This document shows, piece after piece, positions 15,943 to 26,048 of a stretch of DNA of 64,000 nt. The stretch spans positions 4,836,001 through 4,900,000 of the forward strand of contig CAWFMF010000004.1 in the NCBI GenBank assembly GCA_963816985.1. Reading direction: 5' to 3'. A model generated the notes under the pieces. The model ran no database searches. It was given only the letters and a program-made list of their open reading frames with translations, and had not been told where the DNA came from. The DNA is from JAIVJM01 sp963816985. GTDB taxonomy: Bacteria; Acidobacteriota; Blastocatellia; Pyrinomonadales; Pyrinomonadaceae. Both the position numbers and the translations under genes were made by a program. Each line of letters begins with the position of its first letter. Position 1 is the first letter of the stretch.

Positions 15943-16848
15943 ATGCTTGCTCTGCTTCGACAACACCTGCGCCGGATTTCGAGCGCGTGCGCCGCCGCCG
16001 CACTCGCATCTCTTGTGTGCGCCTGCGCCGCGACGACGCGGCCCGCAGACCCCTCGCGCCCGCGCGGCGCGGGAGACCAGCCGTATCCCATCATCCTCGC
16101 CGCGAACCCCGAACGTGAAGCCGCCGCGCTCGCCGCGTGGGCGAACCTGCTCGGCGCGTCGAACGCCGAAGCGAGGCCGACGCCTGAGCTGCGGCCCGTC
16201 ACGGCGACTCTCAGCGCGTTGCCCTTGAACCTCCCGACGCTCTCGCAGATGCCACGCGTCATCATCAAAGACGAGCAGGAGCAGTCCGAGGAAGAGACGC
16301 GCGAATCGCTCCGCCGCTTCATCGAAGGCGCGGGGCCTCTGCTCGGCGTCTTGCCCGGCGAGCTGTCGCTCATCGAAATCACGGAAGTCGCGGGCGGCGC
16401 GCGCCTTGCGCGTTACCGTCAGAACCCTTTCCGCTTCCCCCTGCGCAACGGCTACGGCGACCTTGAAGTCACCTTCACGCCCGACCTCCGCGTGACTGCT
16501 CTTTCAAGCACGGCCATCCCCGACACCGAACGTCTCCGGCAGGCGATTGCCGCTTTCCGTGGCCAGCGCCTGACCGCCGAGAAGGCCGTCGCCACGCTCA
16601 CCGGCGGCAGCGTCGTCAACTACAAAGACGCCGCCGGTAATCCGCAGACGCACGTCGTCGCGGCGACCGGCGACGCGACGGCGCGCGAGCTGGTCGTCTT
16701 CCCCATCCTGCGCGAAGGCGCGGAGCCCGCGCTCGAACTCCACCTCGCGTGGGAGATTTACCTCGGCGCGCAGAGCCCTGCGCTTCTGGTCTACGTAGAC
16801 GCCCTGACGGGCGCGCAGCTCGCGGCCTCGACCACCAACGGGACTTGA
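15943..16848 (+). CDS. Putative lipoprotein of unknown function
   Basis: The N-terminus is a signal peptide ending in a possible lipobox (LASLVCAC, Cys at about residue 28). The mature 270 residues contain VTFTPDLRVTALSSTAIPD and RLTAEKAVATLTGG, followed by LHLAWEIYLGAQSPALLVYV and DALTGAQL. That succession resembles FTP/PepSY-type propeptide-like domains of secreted proteases, but no protease domain follows. It may be a free-standing inhibitor-like or carrier domain. The lipobox is not ideal. Confidence 0.65.
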   Translation: MLALLRQHLRRISSACAAAALASLVCACAATTRPADPSRPRGAGDQPYPIILAANPEREAAALAAWANLLGASNAEARPTPELRPVTATLSALPLNLPTLSQMPRVIIKDEQEQSEEETRESLRRFIEGAGPLLGVLPGELSLIEITEVAGGARLARYRQNPFRFPLRNGYGDLEVTFTPDLRVTALSSTAIPDTERLRQAIAAFRGQRLTAEKAVATLTGGSVVNYKDAAGNPQTHVVAATGDATARELVVFPILREGAEPALELHLAWEIYLGAQSPALLVYVDALTGAQLAASTTNGT

Positions 16849-16898
16849 GTCCGAGGCCCCGGCGCGGCGGCGCGAGTTGACAAAATCGCCCTAACGGC

Positions 16899-16927
16899 TT
16901 GACCTCTCACGCGACGGGCGGCATTCT
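16899..16927 (+). promoter_or_regulatory. Possible sigma-70 promoter for the NYN gene
   Basis: TTGACC (16899-16904), a 17-nt spacer and CATTCT (16922-16927) lie about 60 nt before the ATG. The -10 match is weak; a second TTGACA lies at 16877-16882. Confidence 0.3.
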
Positions 16928-16985
16928 AGGCACTACTGTTGTTTGAAATCGAAAGAATCAGAAACTCGAACGGGGTGTTTTCCGC

Positions 16986-17822
16986 ATGCATTTTGATCCG
17001 ACGAACAATATATCGTGGCAGTTAGGTTACAGAGGCAGAGTGGCGGTTTTCATTGACGGCAACAACCTTTTTCACGCGGCCCGGTTCCACAACATTGACA
17101 TAGACTACAACAAGCTCCTGCGCGTCCTTCTGGGCGACGGGCGGCTCCTGCGCGCCTTCTTCTACACGGGCGTGGACGTCGGGGCCGAGCGCCAGCAGGG
17201 CTTTTTGCTATGGATGCGGCGCAACGGCTTCCGCGTCATCCACAAGGAACTGAAGACCTTCTACGACGGGACGCGCAAGGCCAACCTCGATGTCGAGATC
17301 GCCGTTGACATGCTCTCGCTCGCCGGTCGCTACGACACGGCGGTGCTGGTTTCGGGCGACGAGGATTTCGTCTACGCCGTCAACGCCGTCGCCTACAAGG
17401 GCTGCCGCGTCGAGGTCGCGGGCTTCCGCTCGAACACCGCGCCGAAGCTCATTGACGTGGCCGACTACTTCATTGACCTCGGCGAGATCGCCGACAAGGT
17501 GCGCAAAGAGGCGCAGCACACGCACCGTTACTACGAACACCACCCGCAGGAGGCGCAGACGCCCGCCTTCATGCACAACCACCACCAGCAGGGCAACAAC
17601 GGCCCGCAGCAGCCGCGCTCCGAGGACGAGCCGCCGCGCGACGCCGACCTCGCCGCCGAAGGCGACGAAGACCGCCCCTCGCGCCACACGACCACCGTCA
17701 TCGAGAGCCACGAATCTTTCGAAGAGACGGTCGCGCACATCATGGCCGACGCGAGCCTCGGCGACGAGACCGACCAGTTCGCCAGTCAGGCCGACTTCAT
17801 CCGCATCACGGATGACCAGTAA
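16986..17822 (+). CDS. NYN domain protein (LabA/DUF88, PIN-like nuclease fold)
   Basis: Residues of about 17-165 form a NYN domain. They show the acidic sites FIDGNNLFHA (Asp24), ANLDVEIAVDM and VLVSGDEDFVYAV, followed by GCRVEVAGF and LIDVADYFIDL. These are the metal-binding aspartates of PIN-like nucleases. The C-terminal 100 residues are hydrophilic and His/Gln-rich (EHHPQEAQ, NHHQQGNNG) and probably disordered. LabA-like proteins are thought to act on RNA, but the substrate is not established. DUF2203 follows after about 90 nt. Confidence 0.88.
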   Translation: MHFDPTNNISWQLGYRGRVAVFIDGNNLFHAARFHNIDIDYNKLLRVLLGDGRLLRAFFYTGVDVGAERQQGFLLWMRRNGFRVIHKELKTFYDGTRKANLDVEIAVDMLSLAGRYDTAVLVSGDEDFVYAVNAVAYKGCRVEVAGFRSNTAPKLIDVADYFIDLGEIADKVRKEAQHTHRYYEHHPQEAQTPAFMHNHHQQGNNGPQQPRSEDEPPRDADLAAEGDEDRPSRHTTTVIESHESFEETVAHIMADASLGDETDQFASQADFIRITDDQ

Positions 17823-17872
17823 GAACGTGAACCGCGACGCGTCAACGGTGACAGCTAAACGCTGTCTTTCTC

Positions 17873-17912
17873 CCGTCACCCGTCACGGCTTACCGCTTAC
17901 GGCTTTTCCCTT
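17873..17912. repeat. Degenerate heptad tract before DUF2203 gene
   Basis: Successive 7-nt words CCGTCAC, CCGTCAC, GGCTTAC, CGCTTAC, GGCTTTT run up to the start codon. The complementary left side (around 17845-17860, GGTGACAG) is only partial, so this looks like an eroded member of the hairpin family. Confidence 0.45.
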
Positions 17913-18290
17913 ATGAAGCTTTTTACCGTCGAGGAAGCGAACGCGCTGCTGCCGACCGTGGGGCGGGTGGTCGGGGCGATTCAGCGCGCCTACAGCTACG
18001 TCACCGCGCAGCAGGAGGCCGCGCGCCACGCCTCCGAAGGCGCGCAGCACGGCGGCGGCGGGATGCAGGGCGGGACGAAGTACGTCAAGACGCTCTACAA
18101 CCTCGCCGAGAACGCGAGCCAGCTCGAAGCCCTCGGCGTGCAGATTAAAGACTACGAGCGCGGGCTCATAGACTTCCCGTCCATGCGCGACGGGCGCGTC
18201 GTCCTCCTCTGCTGGCAGGGCGGCGAAGGCGACCACATCGAATGGTGGCACGACCTCGAATCCGGCTTCGCCGGGAGACAACCGTTGTGA
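17913..18290 (+). CDS. DUF2203 family protein
   Basis: The 125-residue protein has the full DUF2203 pattern: KLFTVEEANALLPTVGRVV at the start, LEALGVQIKDYERGLIDFPS in the middle, and GRVVLLCWQGGEGDHIEWWH ending in GFAGRQPL. It is helical and cytoplasmic, with no known biochemical function. It sits between the NYN gene and lepB on the same strand. Both flanks hold heptad-word repeats. Confidence 0.88.
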   Translation: MKLFTVEEANALLPTVGRVVGAIQRAYSYVTAQQEAARHASEGAQHGGGGMQGGTKYVKTLYNLAENASQLEALGVQIKDYERGLIDFPSMRDGRVVLLCWQGGEGDHIEWWHDLESGFAGRQPL

Positions 18291-18294
18291 AGAA

Positions 18295-18377
18295 AAGTCA
18301 GAAGTCAGAACGATGAACGATGAACTATAAAAACAAATGCCTTTCGTCTTTCAGTTCATCGTTCTGACTTCTGACTT
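18295..18377. repeat. Heptad-built hairpin with unequal arms
   Basis: The right arm (18353-18377) is the complement of the left arm (18295-18326) except that the left arm has one extra GATGAAC word. The spacer is 26 nt. It lies between DUF2203 and lepB. Confidence 0.85.
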
Positions 18378-18401
18378 CCTTTTGAAAGGGCTTTGCTTGA
18401 G

Positions 18402-19277
18402 ATGGCTTCTGTGTTGAAGGGGAAAGACGAAGAGCGTGAAGAGCGCGCGGGCGCGGCGACGGCGGACGAGCGCGAGGTGCGCGAGACGGAGGCCGGGCCG
18501 CCGCGCTCGCTGCTGCGCGAGTATTTCGAGTCCGCCGTCGTTACCATCATCATGGCGCTCTTCTTCATGACCTTCGTCGCGCAGGCGGCGGAAGTCCCCT
18601 CGGCCTCGATGGAGAACACCATCTTCGTCGGCGACCGCTTCCTCATCAACAAGTTCATCTTCGCGCCCGGCCCCGTCGTCCCCTTCCTCCCGCAGCGCGA
18701 AATCCGGCGCGGCGACATCATCGTCTTCAAGTACCCCTCGGACATCAACACCAACAAGGAAGTCGTCCGCTACAAGACGCTCTTCATCAAGCGCGTCATC
18801 GGCCTGCCCGGCGAGACCATCGAAGTGCGCGGGGCCGAAGTCTACGCCGACGGCAAGCTCCTGCCGGAGTACCGCGTCACGGCCCACGACCGGCAGCTCG
18901 GCAACGACGACGCCGAACTCAAAGACCTCTCGTACCCACCGACGGGCGAGCGTGGCAAGCCCTACACGGTCTTCTACTCGCCCTCGACGATTGAAGAAGA
19001 CCCGAAGAGCGCCGCCGCCTCTTCCACCTTCATCTACGCCGTCAAAAAGCCGCACAAGATTCCCGACAACGAATACTTCGTGATGGGCGACAACCGCGAC
19101 AACAGCACCGACAGCCGCGCTTGGGGGACTGTGCCGCGCGAGTTGGTCGTCGGGCGCGCGATGTTCGTCATCTGGTCTTACGATAGCGCCGCGCCGAGGA
19201 GCGACGGGCGGCTCGCCTTCCTCTCAGATTTTTTCAGCAATACGCGCTGGAGCCGCACCGGCACGCTCATCAAATAA
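18402..19277 (+). CDS. lepB: Signal peptidase I
   Basis: The 291-residue protein has one N-terminal membrane segment (AVVTIIMALFFMTFVAQAA). The catalytic Ser69 lies in PSASMENTIFVGDRF, the general-base Lys130 in YKTLFIKRVIGLPGETI, and the box E motif in YFVMGDNRDNSTDSRAWG. It cleaves Sec and Tat signal peptides at the outer face of the inner membrane. ATG 18402 is used; a TTG at 18393 is possible but too near the AAAGGG site. A long insert between the catalytic Lys and box E fits Gram-negative forms. Confidence 0.95.
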   Translation: MASVLKGKDEEREERAGAATADEREVRETEAGPPRSLLREYFESAVVTIIMALFFMTFVAQAAEVPSASMENTIFVGDRFLINKFIFAPGPVVPFLPQREIRRGDIIVFKYPSDINTNKEVVRYKTLFIKRVIGLPGETIEVRGAEVYADGKLLPEYRVTAHDRQLGNDDAELKDLSYPPTGERGKPYTVFYSPSTIEEDPKSAAASSTFIYAVKKPHKIPDNEYFVMGDNRDNSTDSRAWGTVPRELVVGRAMFVIWSYDSAAPRSDGRLAFLSDFFSNTRWSRTGTLIK

Positions 19278-19582
19278 ATTTGCAGGGGCCGCCGCGCCCC
19301 TCAGACTCCACCCCGTCCGACGCCAAAACTTCCCGCCTCCCGTCGAGTCCGGGCGACGCCCGGCCCGTCAAAATGTTGTACCCGCCCGCGACTCAAATAC
19401 AGTCTCTTGTGTATTTTCTGGTTGACGACTTAAAGTAACTTCTGATAGCATCCGCCGCGACTCCGCAATGGGCATGGGTTTACCCGGCTACGGCCCTTCG
19501 TCCCGAATGACAATCTGTACCACTTGAAACGAAGAGAATCCGCCCGCCGCAGAAGCCCCGGCGACGGGCCGAAGCTTGAGCC
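19278..19582. other. Intergenic region with possible promoter
   Basis: Nothing coding is seen in these 305 bases. TTGACG at 19422-19427, a 17-nt spacer and ATAGCA at 19445-19450 could serve as a weak sigma-70 promoter for the RDD gene, leaving a leader of about 130 nt. Confidence 0.4.
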
Positions 19583-20905
19583 ATGACCGAAAATTCGAAC
19601 GAAACCGTGCAGACCGCGCCGCAGACGAACGGCTCGACCCTCATCGAATTCCCCGGCGCGCACCGCAACCGCCCCGCCTGGCGTAAAGAGCTGAGCGAGC
19701 GGTTCCGCGAAATCCAGCAAAAGCGCGCCCGCGAGGCCGCCCTCGAATCCGATGGCGTCGTGCGCAGCGAGTCGGACGCGGGCCTTGCGGAGTACGCGGA
19801 CGCGAACGCCGCAGCCTCTTCGAAGTCATCCGCGGAGACGGCCAAGCAGCTCGGCTTAGTCCCCCCGCCGCCGCCCGCCGAACCCGTGGAGATGAACCCG
19901 ATTGTGCAGGCCGCTCTGCGCCGCATCGAGCGCGCGCGGAAGCCCGAAATGGCCCCGCCGCACGCGGGCCGGGGCGGCTCGAATCGCGCGCCCGCCGCCG
20001 CCACCGCCGCCGCGCGCGTCTTTGAAGAGCAGCCCGAAACCGCCGTCGAGACACGTCCTGAGCTGGTCACGCCGAAGCGCGCCGAAGCCCGCCATGCTTC
20101 GCCCGCCTCCGCCGAAGTCGCCGAACAAACCGAGAAGGCCGAAGCGGGAGAAGCCGCGCGCGCTTCGAGCCTCTCGGTCGTCACGCAGAAGCAGGCGTCG
20201 TCGAAGCCCGCGCAGGCCGAAGCCTCGGCGACGGCGACGACCGCGGCTGCGACTTCCGAAACGACACCGGCGGCGGAAGCTGCGACGACAGTCATCTCAA
20301 AATCCGCGCCCGCCGCGCAGGCGAAGACCGAAGCGCCCGCCGTTAAGACTTTGGACAACGGCGAAGCGGCGTTGACGGCGGATGTTTCTACGGCCAAGCC
20401 GCAGCCGCGACGCGTCGCGGGCGTCATTGACGACCACTGGCTCGAACGCCACGGGGTCGAGACCTTACCGAAGGTCGAGACCGTCGAACTGACCTACGAC
20501 GACCGCGCGCCGCGCCTCAAGCGTTTCGCCGCCGGACTCTTCGACCTCCTCGTCGTGGCCTTCCTCTCGGCCCCCTTCGCCGCCGTCATCGAGCTGACCA
20601 TCGGCAACTGGGGCGACCCGCGCGTGTGGGGCTCGATGGCGGGCATCGTCGCCGTCGTGATGTTCCTCTACCTGACCTGCTCGCTCGCCCTTGCGAGCCG
20701 CACGCTCGGCATGAAGGTCTTCTCGATGCACGCCGTGGACGCCAACACCGCGCACGCCCCGACGAACGGCCAGTGCGCGCGCCGCGCTCTCGTCTACATG
20801 CTCTCGCTCGTCACCTTCGGCATCGGGATTCTCTACGCGCTCTTCGACGCCGAAGGCCGCACCGCCCACGACATCCTCTCGCGCACGGTCGTCGTGAAGC
20901 AGTAG
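19583..20905 (+). CDS. RDD family membrane protein with long disordered N-terminal region
   Basis: Residues of about 1-290 are an Ala/Glu/Pro/Lys-rich cytoplasmic region of low complexity. The last 130 residues are an RDD domain, starting DDRAPRLKRFAAGLFDLLVV and followed by membrane segments. The conserved features include ASRTLGMKVFSMHAVD and CARRALVYMLSLVTFGIG, ending with DAEGRTAHDILSRTVVV. RDD proteins are often linked to ion transport or compatible-solute exchange, but the role here is unproven. A strong terminator follows. Confidence 0.82.
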   Translation: MTENSNETVQTAPQTNGSTLIEFPGAHRNRPAWRKELSERFREIQQKRAREAALESDGVVRSESDAGLAEYADANAAASSKSSAETAKQLGLVPPPPPAEPVEMNPIVQAALRRIERARKPEMAPPHAGRGGSNRAPAAATAAARVFEEQPETAVETRPELVTPKRAEARHASPASAEVAEQTEKAEAGEAARASSLSVVTQKQASSKPAQAEASATATTAAATSETTPAAEAATTVISKSAPAAQAKTEAPAVKTLDNGEAALTADVSTAKPQPRRVAGVIDDHWLERHGVETLPKVETVELTYDDRAPRLKRFAAGLFDLLVVAFLSAPFAAVIELTIGNWGDPRVWGSMAGIVAVVMFLYLTCSLALASRTLGMKVFSMHAVDANTAHAPTNGQCARRALVYMLSLVTFGIGILYALFDAEGRTAHDILSRTVVVKQ

Positions 20906-20930
20906 CGAGCGCGAAAGATTAATCTTCAAG

Positions 20931-20969
20931 GGAGAGGCACGGAGAAGATTCTTCGTGCCTCTCCTTTTT
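20931..20969 (+). terminator. Rho-independent terminator after RDD gene
   Basis: GGAGAGGCACG (20931-20941) pairs with CGTGCCTCTCC (20954-20964), followed by TTTTT. It lies 25 nt after the stop. Confidence 0.88.
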
Positions 20970-21069
20970 CGTCTTCACTCCCGAATCTGTTAGCCTGACC
21001 GTTCAAGGTTCGAGGCGCGCGGGCGACGGATGTCCTCGCGCGAGACTCATTCGAGATACGGATTTCTTC

Positions 21070-22545
21070 ATGAACGAACAGGCCCTCGGAGAGATTGTTA
21101 AGGAAGTCGCGCCCGCGCTCGCGGGCCGCGTGTGGGGCAAGGTCTTTCAACTCTCCGCACTCTCGCTCGCCGTGGATTTTCGCACGGGCGACGGTCGTTA
21201 TCTCCTCCTCTCCGCCGAGCCGAACCAGCCGCGCCTCCACCTCATCAAGCGCACCGTCCGCGAGCTTGAGAGAGCGTCCCTCTCGCCGTCACACTTCGCG
21301 CTCGTTCTCCGTAAAGCCCTCGGCGGCGCGCGTCTCGACGCGGTCGTTAAAGACGAGGGCGACCGCGTCGTGCGCTTCTCCTTCTCAGTCCCCGACGCGA
21401 CGGGCGAGGAGCACGCCGCCACGCTCGTCGCGCAGTTGACGGGCCGCACGTCGAACCTCTTCCTGCTCGATGAGAGCGGACGTGTCTCCGACTCTCTCAG
21501 GCCCGCGCGCGGCGAGGGTCAGGAGGTTGGCGACGTTTACGCGCCCCCGGCTTCGACCGCAAGGCCGGAGCAGGAGCGGAAGCAATCGCCGATACCGCGC
21601 GGCGAGTTCAAGTCGCCTTCCGAGGCGGCTGACGTTTATTACCTCCAACTCGAAAGCGCGCGGGCCTTCGACGCGCGGGCCGCCGACACGACGGCGCGTT
21701 TGCGGCAGGAGATTTCACGTCGAGAGAAATTGCAGAAGAACCTCGCGCGCGACCTCGCGGCGCACGGCGACGCCGACGAGCACAAGCGCGCGGGCGAACT
21801 CCTGCTCGCCAACATCGGCACGGCGGAGAGGCTTGGGCGGACGGTGCGCGTGCGCGACTACTACGCCGAGGACACGCCCTTCGTCGAGATGGAGGTTGAC
21901 GAGCACAAGTCTTTGCAGGAGGAGGCCGCCGAGCGTTTCTCGCGCTACACGAAGGCGCGGCGCGCGGCGCAGGAGATAGCCGCGCGGCTCGACGCGACCC
22001 GATGCGAACTCTCCGCGCTCGAAGAACGTCGAGAGATTCTCGAAGGCATCATCGCCGACCGAGACGAGGCGACGCTCGAAGCCTTCCGCGAAGAAGCGAA
22101 GGGCGGCAAGTCTCAGAAGGATGCGCGCGCCCGCACGAAGTCCGGCGGCAAGAAGGGCGAGACCGAAGGCATTCCCGGCGTGCGTCGCTATCGCTCTTCG
22201 GACGGCTACGAAATCCTCGTCGGGCGCGGGCCGCGCGAGAACGACCACCTCACGTTCCGCGTCGCGCGCTCGCAGGACACATGGCTCCACGCCGCCGACT
22301 ATCCCGGCTCGCACGTCGTCGTCCGCAACCAGAGGCGCGGCGAAGACATCCCGCACCGCACGCTCCTCGAAGCCGCGCAGCTCGCCGCGCGCTTCAGCCG
22401 CGCCCGCGAGGACTCCAAAGTCGCCGTCAACTACACCCAGCGCAAATTCATCTCCAAGCCGAAGGGCGCGGCCCCCGGCCTCGTCTATCTTTCGAGCTTC
22501 AAAACTTTACTCGTCGAGCCGCGCGAAGCCGTCGAAAGAATCTGA
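21070..22545 (+). CDS. rqcH: NFACT family ribosome quality-control protein RqcH (Rqc2 homologue)
   Basis: The 491-residue protein has the NFACT-N domain (EIVKEVAPALAGRVWGKVFQ), with the conserved Asp-Arg pair in KDEGDRVVRF (D98, R99) needed for tRNA recruitment. A helical coiled-coil middle follows (RQEISRREKLQKNLARDL, and ALEERREILEGI). The C-terminal NFACT-R domain contains YEILVGRGPRENDHLTF, DTWLHAADYPGSHVVVRN and VNYTQRKFISKPKGA. RqcH binds stalled 50S-peptidyl-tRNA complexes and adds C-terminal alanine tails. It was formerly annotated as fibronectin-binding protein A. A composite palindromic repeat starts 3 nt after the stop. Confidence 0.92.
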   Translation: MNEQALGEIVKEVAPALAGRVWGKVFQLSALSLAVDFRTGDGRYLLLSAEPNQPRLHLIKRTVRELERASLSPSHFALVLRKALGGARLDAVVKDEGDRVVRFSFSVPDATGEEHAATLVAQLTGRTSNLFLLDESGRVSDSLRPARGEGQEVGDVYAPPASTARPEQERKQSPIPRGEFKSPSEAADVYYLQLESARAFDARAADTTARLRQEISRREKLQKNLARDLAAHGDADEHKRAGELLLANIGTAERLGRTVRVRDYYAEDTPFVEMEVDEHKSLQEEAAERFSRYTKARRAAQEIAARLDATRCELSALEERREILEGIIADRDEATLEAFREEAKGGKSQKDARARTKSGGKKGETEGIPGVRRYRSSDGYEILVGRGPRENDHLTFRVARSQDTWLHAADYPGSHVVVRNQRRGEDIPHRTLLEAAQLAARFSRAREDSKVAVNYTQRKFISKPKGAAPGLVYLSSFKTLLVEPREAVERI

Positions 22546-22548
22546 ATC

Positions 22549-22767
22549 TGCCCTGAAAGGGCACAAGATAATAGCCGGGGGCAAGTGCGAGAGCACGCCG
22601 CCCCCGGAATAAGCAGGAGAAGAATTACGACCCTGAAGGGGTCACACCGCCGCGTTGAAGTGCGACCCCTTCAGGGTCGGAATATTTTATCTACGCTTAA
22701 CCGGGGGCGACGCTCACTTGCGTTCGCTTTGCCCCCGGCTATTATCTTCATCCCCTTCGGGGATACC
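22549..22767. repeat. Composite nested palindrome, copy A (219 bp)
   Basis: In order it holds GCCCTGAAAGGGC, then AAGATAATAGCCGGGGGC, then GCCCCCGG. At the centre is GACCCTGAAGGGGTC paired with GACCCCTTCAGGGTC. It closes with CCGGGGGC and GCCCCCGGCTATTATCTT and ends with TCCCCTTCGGGGA. The outer GATAATAGCCGGGGGC pairs with GCCCCCGGCTATTATC. A second copy lies at 25757-25966; both directly follow a plus-strand gene. Confidence 0.85.
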
Positions 22768-22878
22768 TTAATGGATACTATGCCTTTCTCATGGCCGGGC
22801 CTGTGCCTTTGTCATACTTTCGCCACGCGCCGCCGGTATAATTTAAATCATACGGAGGAGCACTAAAGTAGAAATTTT

Positions 22879-24063
22879 ATGAGCACCAATTTCATCGAGA
22901 CCGTCGAGCAGACCGCCGCGAGCGTCCTTGATAACATCGCCGACCTCGTTGTCGGCAAGGCTTCGACTTTGCGCGACGGGACGGAGCACGCGGGCGTCGA
23001 GCTGCCGCGCGACCTCTACGCGCACGAAGAGGCGCAGACCGAGTGGTGGTACTACACGGGCCACATGCGTTCGACTTCGGGCCGCCGCTTCGGCTTCGAG
23101 CTGGTCTTCTTCAAGCGGCGCACAGACCTCGACCGCTTCGGCGTCGTGCCGCTCCGATTAATCGCCAACCCGCTCTACCTCGCGCACTTCGCCGTCACCG
23201 ACGAGTCGGGTAAAAAGTTTCGTTACGCTCATCGCAAGAGCACGGGCGGCGTTCTCGACCCTCCGGCGCAGATGAGCAAGAAGCAGTTCTATCTCAAGCT
23301 CGGCGACTGGACGGTGCGCGAGGCGCACGGCCTCCACCTCCTGCGCGCGACGCTTGGCGAAGACCTCATCTTCGAGGCGGCGCTCCGGCCCTCGAAGCCC
23401 GCCGTCTTGAACGGCCACGAAGGCGCGGGCGTGAGCTTCAAGGATCACGGAGAGGCTTCGCGCTACTTCTCTTACACGCGGATGCAGGCCGAAGGCGACA
23501 TCACCTGGAACGGCGTGACCGAGCACTTCCACGGCGAGGCTTGGATGGACAGGGAGTTCGGGACTTGGAAGACGACCGACGGGCAGAAGGGTTGGGACTG
23601 GTTCAGCCTCCAACTCTCGACCGGCGCGGAGCTGATGGTCTATTACATCCGCGACCGTGAAGGACGACCGTCTTCATTCTCAAGCGGCACGTTCGTTGAC
23701 GCCGAGGGGCGCGCGACGCACCTCACGCGCGAAGACTTTCAAGTGGAGACGACCGAACGCTGGCGCAGCCCGCACACCGGCGCGGACTATCCGAGCGGCT
23801 GGCGGCTGACGGCCCCGCGCGTCGGCGTTGACGTGAAAGTGACGCCGGTCTTAAAAGATCAGGAGTTGGACACGCGCGGCACGACGATGATCGTCTACTG
23901 GGAAGGCTCCTGCACCGTCGAGGGCCGTCACGGCGACGCCGAGACGACGGGCCGCGCCTACGTCGAACTCGTCGGCTACGACCGTTCGCACGAAAGCCCT
24001 TCGCTCACCGCCTTCCTCTTCGGCAGTTCTCTCGACCAACGCTGGCGCAGCATCTTCGGCTGA
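22879..24063 (+). CDS. CrtC/AttH-like lipocalin-fold protein (carotenoid 1,2-hydratase family)
   Basis: The protein contains the family signatures LPRDLYAHEEAQTEWWYYTGHM, split here as LPRDLYAHEEAQ and TEWWYYTGHM. It also has RRFGFELVFFKRR, FHGEAWMDREFG and GWDWFSLQLSTGAELMVYYI. The Trp/Tyr-rich core is that of the CrtC-AttH double-lipocalin fold, which includes carotenoid hydratases. GGAGGAG lies 18 nt before the ATG. There is no signal peptide. Substrate is unknown: many bacterial members lie outside carotenoid clusters, although an ABA4-like gene lies 2 kb downstream. Confidence 0.85.
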   Translation: MSTNFIETVEQTAASVLDNIADLVVGKASTLRDGTEHAGVELPRDLYAHEEAQTEWWYYTGHMRSTSGRRFGFELVFFKRRTDLDRFGVVPLRLIANPLYLAHFAVTDESGKKFRYAHRKSTGGVLDPPAQMSKKQFYLKLGDWTVREAHGLHLLRATLGEDLIFEAALRPSKPAVLNGHEGAGVSFKDHGEASRYFSYTRMQAEGDITWNGVTEHFHGEAWMDREFGTWKTTDGQKGWDWFSLQLSTGAELMVYYIRDREGRPSSFSSGTFVDAEGRATHLTREDFQVETTERWRSPHTGADYPSGWRLTAPRVGVDVKVTPVLKDQELDTRGTTMIVYWEGSCTVEGRHGDAETTGRAYVELVGYDRSHESPSLTAFLFGSSLDQRWRSIFG

Positions 24064-24107
24064 CAGCGTTTGAACATCTCTCACGCGGGCACGTCGAACG
24101 CCGACGT

Positions 24108-24225
24108 GGTAAGACCATCCGCCGCGTGGGTATGACGTAACCATGCCCGGTTACGTTCTTCTCAAGGCGGCGCACGTTCTGCCGGGGCGCGGGTACGTCA
24201 TACCCACGCGGCGGATGGTCTTACC
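24108..24225. repeat. 31-bp perfect inverted repeat upstream of hemL
   Basis: GGTAAGACCATCCGCCGCGT (first 20 nt of the arm at 24108-24138) is mirrored exactly at 24195-24225. The right arm is also the first unit of the 21-bp tandem array that follows. Confidence 0.88.
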
Positions 24226-24289
24226 CGCGTGCCGGAAGGTCTTACCCACGCGGCGGATGGTCTTACCCTCATGTCGGAAGGTCTTGCCC
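24206..24289. repeat. Tandem array, four 21-bp units
   Basis: Four consecutive 21-bp units (24206, 24227, 24248, 24269) share CGGAWGGTCTTACCC. Units 1 and 3 are identical, and units 2 and 4 are near variants, so the order alternates A-B-A-B. A partial unit follows. There are no spacers, so this is not a CRISPR array. Confidence 0.88.
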
Positions 24290-24356
24290 GCGTGCGGGTA
24301 AGGCTTAACGGCCCGTGGTTAGCTTATACTGGTGGGCGGGCAGAAGTTACTCTCCC

Positions 24357-24396
24357 GTGGGTACGTCATAACCGTTACGGGTTATGACGTACCCAC
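24357..24396. repeat. 17-bp inverted repeat immediately upstream of hemL
   Basis: GTGGGTACGTCATAACC (24357-24373) pairs perfectly with GGTTATGACGTACCCAC (24380-24396) across a 6-nt loop. It ends 34 nt before the hemL ATG. The GGGTACGTCAT word is shared with the upstream array. It could be an operator or a leader hairpin. Confidence 0.8.
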
Positions 24397-24430
24397 AAGC
24401 TCTCAAGTCCTCAGACGATAGGAACAGTGC

Positions 24431-25744
<1,314 letters not shown>

Positions 25745-25756
25745 AAATTATTGCAG

Positions 25757-25966
25757 AGCCCTGAAAGGGCGGAAGATAATAGCCGGGGGCCGTAGCATTC
25801 GAAGTTTGCGCCGCCCCCGGTCATACGTAGATTAAAATTCGCGACCCTGAAGGGGTCGAAGCTTGGGTGCGACCCCTTCAGGGTCGGAATGCTTCCCTTG
25901 CTTATTCCGGGGGCGGCGTGCTCCGCACTGGCCCCCGGCTAATATCTTCGTCCCCTGCGGGGACGG
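25757..25966. repeat. Composite nested palindrome, copy B (210 bp)
   Basis: This has the same word order as copy A at 22549: GCCCTGAAAGGGC, GATAATAGCCGGGGGC, GACCCTGAAGGGGTC with its complement, then CCGGGGGC, GCCCCCGGCTAATATCTTC and a final GTCCCCTGCGGGGAC hairpin. Loops differ between copies while stems are kept. It begins 12 nt after hemL. Confidence 0.85.
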
Positions 25967-26048
25967 GTCGACAAGCGGGCTTGTCCCGCGCCTCTAGAAA
26001 ACGAACCTCGCCCCTCGCGTCATTTCCCGCCCCGAAGGAGAGGCACAC

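Noticed and set aside
24206..24289. CRISPR array
   Set aside because: The 21-bp units are directly adjacent with no spacers, and there are no cas genes in the window.
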